DNA of 54,601 nt, taken from Lachnospiraceae bacterium (lineage in GTDB: Bacteria > Bacillota > Clostridia > Lachnospirales > Lachnospiraceae). Positions 27,353-34,760 of the stretch are shown here, in pieces (positions within the stretch are counted from its first letter, which is position 1; every line of letters begins with the position of its first letter). The translations under genes were made by a program, and so were the position numbers. The stretch is taken from positions 8,080 to 62,680 of the forward strand of contig JAJQDT010000042.1 in NCBI GenBank assembly GCA_021202075.1, read 5' to 3'. Below the pieces are notes generated by a model that was not told the origin of the DNA, did no database searches, and was given only the letters and a program-made list of their open reading frames with translations.

Positions 27353-27471
27353 CAAAAAAGAGTGCGCGGGAGCGCGCGAGAGGGGGAGTTGCTGTGAAAT
27401 AATGTGCGCAGGGAGCACAGTCTGTTTTGCAGCAGACTCAATACCGAATATACATTTCAGGAGGGTATCAA

Positions 27472-29373
27472 ATGGAAGCGTACAGAAAGGCTTACGAGGA
27501 ATGGCTTTCGAATCCGTATTTCGACGAGGCGACAAAAGCGGAGCTGAAAGCGATTGAGAACGATGAAAATGAGATTAAGGAGCGGTTTTACACGGAGCTG
27601 GAGTTCGGCACTGCGGGGCTGCGCGGGATTATCGGCGCGGGCACGAACCGCATGAATCAGTATGTGGTGCAGAAGGCGACCCAGGGCCTGGCGAATTACA
27701 TCATCAGGGCGGGCGCTCAGGGAAAGGCCGGAAAACGGGAAAGCCGCGCCATGCAGAATCGCGCCTCGCGCGATGGCGCGGCTTGCGTCTGCGATTCAAA
27801 AGGCGAATCGCAGACATGTGTGGCGATCGCGTATGATTCCCGTCATATGTCGCCGGAGTTTGCGGATTTTGCGGCGCTGACACTGGCGGCGAACGGCATC
27901 AAGGCTTATGTGTTTGAGTCTCTGCGCCCGACGCCGGAGCTTTCATTCGCGGTCCGCGAGCTCGGTTGCATTGCGGGTATCAATATCACGGCGAGCCACA
28001 ATCCGCCCGAGTACAATGGCTATAAGGTATACTGGGAGGACGGCGCGCAGATCACGCCGCCGCATGACACCGGTATCATGGGTGAAGTAAAGGCGATTAC
28101 GGATTATACGGCGGCGAAGACGATGGATAAGGATGCCGCGATTGCGGCGGGGCTTTATGAGGTGATTGGCGCGAAGATTGACGACGCATTTATCGGATGC
28201 CTCAAGAAGCTGGTGCTACATCCCGAGACGATTACGCAGGAGAGCAAGAATCTTAAGATTGTCTACACACCGCTGCACGGCACGGGCAACATTCCGGCGC
28301 GGCGCGTACTGAAGGAGCTGGGATTTGAGAATGTCTATGTGGTGCCGGAGCAGGAGCTGCCGGACGGCGACTTCCCGACCGTCAGCTACCCGAACCCGGA
28401 GGCGGACGAGGCGTTCGAGCTTGGCCTGAAGATGGCGAAGGAGCTGGACGCGGATCTGGTGCTGGCGACCGACCCGGATGCGGACCGCCTCGGTGTGCGT
28501 GTGAAGGATTCAAAGACCGGCGAATATCACACCCTGACCGGCAATATGTCCGGCTGCCTGCTGGCGGACTATGAGATCAGCCAGAAGAAGGCGCTGCAGG
28601 GCCTGCCCAAGGACGGCGTTCTGATCAAGACCATCGTGACGACGAACATGGCGGACGCGATTGCGAAGTATTATGGAACGGGGCTTGTCGAGGTGCTGAC
28701 CGGATTCAAATACATCGGACAGCAGATTCTTGGATTTGAGCAGGGCGGCAAAGGCACCTATCTGTTCGGCTTCGAGGAGAGCTACGGCTGCCTGATTGGC
28801 ACGCATGCGCGTGACAAGGACGCGATCGTGGCGGTGATGGCGCTGGCGGAGGCGGCTGCGTTCTACAAGGCGCAGGGCAAGACGCTCTGGGATGCGATGA
28901 TTGATATGTATGAGCGCTATGGCTATTATAAGGATGACATCAAGTCCATCACACTGAAGGGCATTGAGGGTCTGCAGAAGATTCAGGAGATTCTCGACAC
29001 GCTGCGCAAGAATCCGCCGACACAGATCGGGGAGTACCAGGTGACCTCCGTGCGCGATTACAAGGCGGATACGATCACCGACCTGGCGACCGGTGCGGTG
29101 AAGCCGACCGGACTGCCGAATTCGAACGTGCTTTATTATGACCTGATCGAGGAAACGCCCCCTCGCCAGGGCTCGGCGGCAGGTCGCAGCTCCGATGCTG
29201 AAATCGCTCCGCGATTCGGAGCTGCTGATGCGTGGCTGTGCGTGCGCCCGTCCGGCACGGAGCCGAAGGTGAAGTTCTACTATGGCATCAAGGGCACATC
29301 TCTGGAGGATGCTGACGCGAAGTCAGCGGCACTCGGCGAGCAGGTGCTGGAAATGATCAACCAGATGCTGTAA
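27472..29373 (+). CDS. Phosphoglucomutase/phosphomannomutase with two in-frame palindromic inserts
   Basis: Alpha-D-phosphohexomutase (PgcA-like). It interconverts glucose-1-P and glucose-6-P, linking glycolysis to cell-surface sugar synthesis. Features: FGTAGLRGIIGAGTNRMN, catalytic Ser175 in ITASHNPPEYNGYK, metal loop D334-P-D-A-D-R339, sugar loop FGFEESYGCLIG, phosphate loop CVRPSGTEPKVKFYY. Start ATG 27472 (AGGAGGG upstream) gives 633 residues against ~570-580 usual. Two inserts explain the excess. One, ~33 residues, follows IRAGAQ and contains palindromic DNA 27743-27815, directly before VAIAYDSRHMSPEF. The other, ~20 residues, precedes AWLCVRPSGTEP and contains palindrome 29186-29225. 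Neither touches a catalytic motif. Confidence 0.94.
   Translation: MEAYRKAYEEWLSNPYFDEATKAELKAIENDENEIKERFYTELEFGTAGLRGIIGAGTNRMNQYVVQKATQGLANYIIRAGAQGKAGKRESRAMQNRASRDGAACVCDSKGESQTCVAIAYDSRHMSPEFADFAALTLAANGIKAYVFESLRPTPELSFAVRELGCIAGINITASHNPPEYNGYKVYWEDGAQITPPHDTGIMGEVKAITDYTAAKTMDKDAAIAAGLYEVIGAKIDDAFIGCLKKLVLHPETITQESKNLKIVYTPLHGTGNIPARRVLKELGFENVYVVPEQELPDGDFPTVSYPNPEADEAFELGLKMAKELDADLVLATDPDADRLGVRVKDSKTGEYHTLTGNMSGCLLADYEISQKKALQGLPKDGVLIKTIVTTNMADAIAKYYGTGLVEVLTGFKYIGQQILGFEQGGKGTYLFGFEESYGCLIGTHARDKDAIVAVMALAEAAAFYKAQGKTLWDAMIDMYERYGYYKDDIKSITLKGIEGLQKIQEILDTLRKNPPTQIGEYQVTSVRDYKADTITDLATGAVKPTGLPNSNVLYYDLIEETPPRQGSAAGRSSDAEIAPRFGAADAWLCVRPSGTEPKVKFYYGIKGTSLEDADAKSAALGEQVLEMINQML
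27743..27815 (+). repeat. Composite palindromic element inside phosphoglucomutase gene
   Basis: A 40-nt nested palindrome (27743-27782: perfect outer arms GCCGCGCCAT/ATGGCGCGGC, inner ATCGCGC-CTC-GCGCGAT), 4-nt spacer, then a 29-nt hairpin with a perfect 11-bp stem GTCTGCGATTC/GAATCGCAGAC (27787-27815). Same architecture as the intergenic element at 41698-41768. Confidence 0.85.
29186..29225 (+). repeat. Second 40-nt nested palindrome inside phosphoglucomutase gene
   Basis: Outer 10-bp arms GCAGCTCCGA/TCGGAGCTGC, a 5'-side spacer, inner ATCGC-TCC-GCGAT. Exactly 40 nt, like 27743-27782, and shares the ATGC(A/T)GAA-ATCGC order. No companion hairpin. Confidence 0.8.
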
Positions 29374-29401
29374 GCGGTTATGTAGTCCTAAAAGATTTTT
29401 T

Positions 29402-29485
29402 GTAACTGTTCAGTACCTTCACAGTTACGAATTTTTGAATTTTTAAGGCGGGGCTGGCAACGGATGTCAGGCCCGCCTTGTATTT
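29402..29485 (+). terminator. Tandem terminators after phosphoglucomutase
   Basis: First stem GTAACTGT/ACAGTTAC (29402-29428) followed by T-rich sequence. Second, stronger stem of ~15 bp (29445-29479, AAGGCGGG.../...CCCGCCTT) followed by GTATTTT. Confidence 0.75.
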
Positions 29486-29641
29486 TCTGCCGGCACATCC
29501 GATTTCCGGCTAAAATAGATTCAGCCAATGTGTGGCAGGGGGATTTTATGTCTGAGGGCAACTCTGGTTTGCGTTTCGTTTCGGATGTTCCTGACGTGTG
29601 CCACAGGCATACAGCAACTCACGCGGCGATCAGGGGTGCGG

Positions 29642-30127
29642 TCACGCCCGCGTCAGATTGCAGAACACTGCCTGACAGGCTTTTTCATAGTCGCGCGGCG
29701 AAAGCAGGAGCTGCACGCCGATTTTTCCGCCGCTGACCGCGATTTTTTCAAATCCGAGCGCGGTCTCGTCCATGAACACGGGATAATTTTTTTTCATACC
29801 GATGGCGGTACAGCCGCCGCGGATATAGCCAGTGACGCTCTGAATGTCTTTGACGTGAATCATGGACAGAGACTTGGCGCCTGCAGCTTTGGCGGCTTTT
29901 TTCAGGTCGAGCTCCGCGTCGATCGGAATCGCGAACGTAAAGTAAGCATGCTCCGGGCTCACAGTGACCAGTGTTTTGAACACGATCTCATGCGGCATCC
30001 CGAGCTGGTCGGCGGCGTGCTGCCCGTCGATAAACTCTTCACATTCATAAGTCTGAAATTCATACGGGATCTTCATGCGGTCAAGAATCCGCATCGCATT
30101 TGTTTTTATGTCCTTTTGCTTTGCCAT
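29642..30127 (-). CDS. ybaK: YbaK/EbsC-family aminoacyl-tRNA deacylase
   Basis: A 161-residue YbaK-type protein that hydrolyses mischarged tRNA (typically Cys-tRNA-Pro). Family signatures: N-terminal TNAMRILDRMKIPYEFQTYE, EIVFKTLVTV, VPIDAELDLKKAAKA-like segment (AIPIDAELDLKKAAKAAG), TGYIRGGCTAIGMKKNYPVF, and ISGG-like AVSGGKIGVQL. Start supported by AAAGGAACC 8 nt before ATG 30127. Single gene opposite in direction to its neighbours. Confidence 0.93.
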   Translation of the reverse strand: MAKQKDIKTNAMRILDRMKIPYEFQTYECEEFIDGQHAADQLGMPHEIVFKTLVTVSPEHAYFTFAIPIDAELDLKKAAKAAGAKSLSMIHVKDIQSVTGYIRGGCTAIGMKKNYPVFMDETALGFEKIAVSGGKIGVQLLLSPRDYEKACQAVFCNLTRA

Positions 30128-30331
30128 TTCCAGGTTCCTTTCTGTTTCATCTTTAATTTTGATCTTTAATCATCTGTGCTGTAGTTCGACCTGTCTCATT
30201 TATGCTGGCGCCGCGCAGGGCGGGGCATGGTGATTTACTATAACAGCTGCGATGTCAGTATAGCGCAGCCTCGTTTTCTTGTACAGGAAAAAAATTTGAG
30301 AAATTTTCGAGACCCGATTTTTTGAGCCTTA

Positions 30332-30407
30332 CGTCGAGGCTTTAATCGGTTGCGATTCGCGTAATAGGCGGTGCAAGATGCCCAGGTAATTTCGTGACAG
30401 TTCCTTA
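30332..30407 (+). repeat. Dispersed ~76-bp intergenic repeat, copy R2
   Basis: CGTCGAGGCTTTAATCGG, TTGCGATTCGCG, GGCGGTGCAAGATG, TTTCGTGACAGTTCCTTA. Same length and order as R1 (17311-17386). The flanking gap 30128-30558 shows no gene. Confidence 0.8.
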
Positions 30408-30558
30408 CTTCGTCGTTGGCTGGGCCAGACGGAAAAATCAACGTGGCTGTGATGCATGCCTGGGCAAAGTATGAGGCGCGAGTGTGGCCGCGGGCTGTGG
30501 CACCGCTCCGGGAATCCATGCATATAATAAAGAAACGATTGAGAATACCGGGGGAATC

Positions 30559-31398
30559 ATGGGCTATTTTAATAATAGAAGAAATGCGGAGCAAATACAG
30601 AGGAACATCCGGCCGGGTTCGAATCACGTCACTGCCAGACGCGTGGAAGGATCTGGTTCGAATGTGGAAAATCTGGATGAGGTCGTCGCCATCGCCGGAA
30701 ACACGGGAAGCGCCGACGCAGGAAAGAGCAGCGCAGAAATAGTCAACGCAGGAAGGGCCGGCGCAGGAAAAATAGTTAACACAGGAAGGGCCAACACAGG
30801 AAGGGGCGACACAGAAAAAGCCAACGCAGGCAGAACCAACGCAGGCAGGACTGACACAGGAAAGGCCAGCACGGGGCGGGTTAACGCAGGAGAGGCTGAT
30901 ACACATATGGAAAAATTAAATAACGAAAAAATGGCGTGTGAAAAAATGGCCTTCGAGAATCCGCTCCCGGGGATGCTGATTGATTTTTCCAACCCGAGCG
31001 ATGAGATGCAGACAGAGCGCGATTTCCGGATGCTTCAGTCCATGTATCCGGATGCGGCGAAGGAGCTGCTTCCTTATATCGAAGAGGAGTGCGACCGCAT
31101 GGAGTATGACGGGAGCGCCATGTTTGACGAGTATCCGGATTATACGACAGTGTATCGGGTTCAGAAAAGGATTGCGGACGCGGCAAGGGAAAAAGCTGCC
31201 AATGAAAAAACTGTCAATCCGTCCGGAGAAAACCGTAATAACGCGAGTGCCGCATATGGAAATGACTTAGATGGTACAGGGACGGCGTTTGAGGAAGGAT
31301 GGAAAAACGCGGACGCGGCGCCAAAAGAAGACCTGATTCGTGTGATGCTTCTGCAGGAGATGCACCGGCGCAGGGCGAGAAGACGGTCGTACCGGTAA
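30559..31398 (+). CDS. Uncharacterised protein with 5-residue repeats
   Basis: A 279-residue protein starting at ATG 30559 (GGGGGA upstream). Residues ~53-117 are about twelve units of the form (N/D/S)(A/T)G(R/K)x, for example NAGRT and DTGKA, encoded by degenerate 15-bp repeats. The conserved-looking part is residues ~130-205: ERDFRMLQSMYPDAAKELLP, YIEEECDRMEYDGSAMFDEY, VYRVQKRI. I believe this segment is common in Lachnospiraceae but cannot name it. A short conserved-like C-terminus, DLIRVMLLQEMHRRRARR, is very basic. No signal peptide or membrane segment. The repeat linker looks dispensable. Confidence 0.75.
   Translation: MGYFNNRRNAEQIQRNIRPGSNHVTARRVEGSGSNVENLDEVVAIAGNTGSADAGKSSAEIVNAGRAGAGKIVNTGRANTGRGDTEKANAGRTNAGRTDTGKASTGRVNAGEADTHMEKLNNEKMACEKMAFENPLPGMLIDFSNPSDEMQTERDFRMLQSMYPDAAKELLPYIEEECDRMEYDGSAMFDEYPDYTTVYRVQKRIADAAREKAANEKTVNPSGENRNNASAAYGNDLDGTGTAFEEGWKNADAAPKEDLIRVMLLQEMHRRRARRRSYR
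30700..30898 (+). repeat. 15-bp coding tandem repeats
   Basis: Units around AACGCAGGAAGGGCC / GACACAGGAAAGGCC, ~12 copies, in frame within the uncharacterised gene. The multiple-of-three period keeps the frame. Confidence 0.8.
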
Positions 31399-31490
31399 AG
31401 AAGAAATATGTAAGGACATCCGGCAGAGTGCGCGGCATGAGTGCGACAGTTCCTAAGAAGTCGAAAAGGGAAAATCAATGTTAAAAAGAC

Positions 31491-31519
31491 TTGTTCAAAT
31501 TCATTGGAGATAGTATACT
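31491..31519 (+). promoter_or_regulatory. Candidate sigma-A promoter
   Basis: TTGTTC (31491-31496), 17-bp spacer, TATACT (31514-31519), ahead of the membrane-anchored protein. The leader contains repeated TGACATGAAATT/TGGCATGAAATT (31565-31592). Confidence 0.55.
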
Positions 31520-31668
31520 GAGGGATATTAACGAGTGCCAGAGAAATAAGCGGATTATAATGAGATTCTGGCATGAAATTCTGACATGAAATTTCAGCAC
31601 AGAACTCCGACAAAGTGTTCTGACCCGAAATGCTGATGATAGGAGAATAGAAACCGGAGCTTTTTTAT

Positions 31669-34149
31669 ATGAAAATAATACTGAAGAGATTACGAAATAC
31701 AATTATTCACGTCCTGATTCTGCTGTTTGTGTTTGTGGGGGCGATTTATGTGTTCTCGAGGCTGCTGAATCAGACGACGCCGAACACCTCCGCCGCGATG
31801 GCGGACGCGACATTCCCGCTGGTCTATATGCAGAACGATGGCGTCAGCTACAATTGCCTTCACGGGTATTCTTATGAGATGGATGTGAATTACATTCGCG
31901 ATACGGTGACGATTCTGGACGCGAGCCATGAGCTGGATATCCTGGTTCAGCCATTCGATTCGAATGTGGAATCCGTCTCGTACGAGGTGCTGACCCTGGA
32001 TGGCAGCGAGTCGCTGGAGAATACGAGCGTTACCGGCCTGAAGGAGGATGACGACGGGAATCTGACCGCGACCCTTACGATCCAGAACCAGATGCTGCTG
32101 AACCAGGAATACATTCTGAAAATCCAGGTTTCGGCGGGAGAGCGTGAGATTTATTTTTATACCAGACTGCTTCTGGAGGACGGGCTGCACCTGGACGATT
32201 ATCTGGATTTTGTGACCGGCTTCTATGCGAAATGCGTCAATAAGACGGATCAGGATTCCCTCGGCGTCGTGGTGGAGCCGGACGATACGACCGGCACGAG
32301 CCAGACGCTTGCATCGATGGACATCCATGACACCGTGGCGCAGCTGATGTGGGGCGATCTGAACCCGAGCATCGCCTACAAGCCGACACCGAGCCTGGTC
32401 GACATCAACGGAACGACCGCGTCCTTTGTTCTGTATTACCGTATTTCCGCGGTGGATGAGGACGGCGTGACGAACATCTATAACGTCAAGGAATTTTATC
32501 GCCTGCGCTACACGGATACTCGTGTCTATCTGCTGGATTTTACGCGGTCGACGGATCAGGTTTTTAACTCCGAGAGCCAGGTGCTCGAATCCGGCGGGAT
32601 CAATCTTGGCATCACGGACAGTGATGTGGAATATGCGTTTGATGAGGACAAAAGCATTGTGGCCTTTGTGCAGGAAAATGAACTGTGGATCTACAAGGTC
32701 AATGGTGGTGTTTTGACGCGCGTGTTCGGGTTTTCGCAGGACGAGGACGTGGACTACCGGGATTTTTATGACCAGAATAATATTAAAATCCTGAGCGTGG
32801 ATGATTCCGGCGATGTGTGGTATGTCGTGTCGGGCTACATGAACCGCGGCAGCCACGAAGGAGAAAACGGCATCGCAATTTACCATTACGAGGACGCCTC
32901 GTCGACCTCGGAGGAGCTGCTTTTCGTCCGCACCATGGAGTCCTATGACAGCCTGAAGCTTGACATTGATTCGCTGGCCTACCTGACGGATGACGGGCAG
33001 GACTGCTACATTTTGCTGGAAAATATTGTGTACCGCATTGATATGGCGACCGGAGAATATGAGAGCGTCATTACCGGCATTCACAACGGCTGCTATACCA
33101 GCTCGGATTCGAATCGTTATTTTAGCTGGCTTAAGGAAGGCGAGCGGTATGATTCGCAGACGCTTTGCACGATTGATTTTGAGACCGGGGAAACCAGGGA
33201 GGTAACCTGCAGCTCGGATGAGCGTATCCGGCAGCTGTGCTATATGGGCGAGAATCTCGTCTACGGAGTCGCACTCCTTTCTGACATCGACAGCTCCAGT
33301 GAGGGCTCCGAGGTCTTTCCGATGTACACGCTCCTGATCGTGGATGAAGAGGGCGAGACCATCAAGCAGTACACCCCGTCGGGCGCGTATGTCACCGGAT
33401 TTGAACAGTCTGACAGTATGCTGACGCTCACCCGCGTGTCAAAGGTGAGCGGCGAATATCAGGAGACCACCTCCGATACGATTGTCAGCACGAACACAGA
33501 AGACAATGTGGAATATGGCATTGCGACCCAGACGGATGACATCCGGCAGACGGAGATCCTGCTGCGCGTCGGAACGACGATTACCGATGAGAATCCCCAG
33601 ATTGTCAATGGGAAATTTACGTCTGAGAGCGGGGCGGTTACCGTGGAAATTCCGGTGAATGAAGATAAGGAACCGCTTTACCATGTCTATGCGGGCGGCA
33701 GTCTCGACAGCAGCTGGCCGACTGCGGTGGAAGCCATCCTTCGCGCGGATGAGATGGTGGGTGTCGTGATCAATGACGCAAAGGAATATGTCTGGGAGCG
33801 CGGCAATCAGCAGGACGAGGCATCCATCAGCCTGGACAAGATTCCGGACATCATAAAGACCGGTATCATGGATGTGGACACGATTGAGGCGACGCTGCAG
33901 CAGGATGTCGTTGACCTGACCGGCTGTACGCTGGATCAGGTGCTCTACTTTGTCAGCGAGGGGAAGGCGGTCATTGCCGCCACGGAGACCGGCAGCGTGA
34001 TCATCACCGGATACGACGATTACGGGAACCAGATTTTACTGAATCCGGGTGAGACGGAGACCTACTACTACGGGCCGAACGACAGCCTGGCGCTGTTCGA
34101 GGCAGCGGGGAACCGGTTCATTTCCTATCTGGATACGGCGATTGAGTAG
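31669..34149 (+). CDS. Membrane-anchored extracytoplasmic protein, propeller-like
   Basis: An 826-residue protein. It has an N-terminal signal anchor (NTIIHVLILLFVFVGAIYVFSRLL) and a large outside part. The start of the outside part, FPLVYMQNDGVSYNCLHGYSYEMDVNYIRDTVTIL, I associate with a Lachnospiraceae-specific family of unknown function. Middle residues ~320-600 contain short repeated beta-strand blocks (VAFVQENELWIYKVNGG, CYILLENIVYRIDMATGEY, SQTLCTIDFETGETREV) as in a beta-propeller. The C-terminus (VVDLTGCTLDQVLYFVSEGKAVIA, GYDDYGNQILLNP) resembles a papain-like or C39-like sensor segment but lacks a clear catalytic triad. Role unknown; likely cell-envelope sensing or assembly (inference). 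Confidence 0.75.
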   Translation: MKIILKRLRNTIIHVLILLFVFVGAIYVFSRLLNQTTPNTSAAMADATFPLVYMQNDGVSYNCLHGYSYEMDVNYIRDTVTILDASHELDILVQPFDSNVESVSYEVLTLDGSESLENTSVTGLKEDDDGNLTATLTIQNQMLLNQEYILKIQVSAGEREIYFYTRLLLEDGLHLDDYLDFVTGFYAKCVNKTDQDSLGVVVEPDDTTGTSQTLASMDIHDTVAQLMWGDLNPSIAYKPTPSLVDINGTTASFVLYYRISAVDEDGVTNIYNVKEFYRLRYTDTRVYLLDFTRSTDQVFNSESQVLESGGINLGITDSDVEYAFDEDKSIVAFVQENELWIYKVNGGVLTRVFGFSQDEDVDYRDFYDQNNIKILSVDDSGDVWYVVSGYMNRGSHEGENGIAIYHYEDASSTSEELLFVRTMESYDSLKLDIDSLAYLTDDGQDCYILLENIVYRIDMATGEYESVITGIHNGCYTSSDSNRYFSWLKEGERYDSQTLCTIDFETGETREVTCSSDERIRQLCYMGENLVYGVALLSDIDSSSEGSEVFPMYTLLIVDEEGETIKQYTPSGAYVTGFEQSDSMLTLTRVSKVSGEYQETTSDTIVSTNTEDNVEYGIATQTDDIRQTEILLRVGTTITDENPQIVNGKFTSESGAVTVEIPVNEDKEPLYHVYAGGSLDSSWPTAVEAILRADEMVGVVINDAKEYVWERGNQQDEASISLDKIPDIIKTGIMDVDTIEATLQQDVVDLTGCTLDQVLYFVSEGKAVIAATETGSVIITGYDDYGNQILLNPGETETYYYGPNDSLALFEAAGNRFISYLDTAIE

Positions 34150-34760
34150 AAAACCGGATGAAAGCTTCGGTATCGTCTGCGAATTTATGACTTTGCCAGA
34201 TATCGGACGGATGAAGCTGCCGCGGCTGGATTATTCGGAAAACTTTGCAGAAGGATATTTTTGATTTTTCAGACAATAAAGGAAAAGAATCTGAAAAAAT
34301 AAAATCCTGTGTCAGTTTGCGAATGCGAAATACGAAAAATGGAAAGTAATCCTGCACAAAAATGAGGTGTAAACCGGGGATGGAAAACGATGAGCTGAAA
34401 AATTTTATCCCCAGTTTATCCACATAAATGTGGATAAAAAAACGTGATAAACCGGACTTATACACTGATTTATCCACATTATCCACATTTTTGACCCCCA
34501 AATGAGTTGGTTTACATATTTTTTTACGGTGAACGTCCGTTTTGTGGATTATGATAAAAAGTAAAATCATCACTGATTTTGTCGAAAAAGGGTTGACAGG
34601 CAAGAATTCGGTTTATTAAGGATGAAATCAGAAAATTCAGAAGATTCAGGAGATTCGAAAGGCTGGGAAAACCGGAAAAGCCCGGGAAAATGGGAGACTT
34701 GCTAAAGTTCAGAAGCTTCTGAGAATTCGGAAAGAACAGAGGAGGAAACCAGAGATAGCA
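34150..34760. other. AT-rich intergenic region with DnaA-box cluster
   Basis: No gene in 610 bp. Holds DnaA boxes (34405-34551), an AT-rich tract (34509-34527), a candidate TTGACA (34593-34598) with TATTAA at 15-bp spacing, and purine-rich short repeats of the type TTCAGAAGATTCAGGAGATT (34635-34660) before the CapA-like gene. Confidence 0.6.
34405..34551. promoter_or_regulatory. Cluster of DnaA boxes
   Basis: Perfect TTATCCACA at 34416-34424, 34470-34478 and 34479-34487 (the last two abut), and a perfect inverse copy TGTGGATAA at 34429-34437. One-mismatch boxes are TTATCCCCA (34405-34413) and TGTGGATTA (34543-34551). An AT-rich tract follows the group. The dnaA/dnaN genes are not adjacent. 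Confidence 0.8.

Noticed and set aside
29464..29736. Plus-strand ORFs downstream of phosphoglucomutase
   Set aside because: They run antisense into ybaK and follow two terminators; no family resemblance.
30624..30992. Minus-strand ORF with Ala/Leu/Pro/Val repeats
   Set aside because: Antisense shadow of the 15-bp coding repeats; no start signal.
34405..34551. Firm call of the chromosomal origin
   Set aside because: DnaA boxes are clear, but dnaA/dnaN are absent and no skew data can be computed here, so it is reported only as a DnaA-box cluster.
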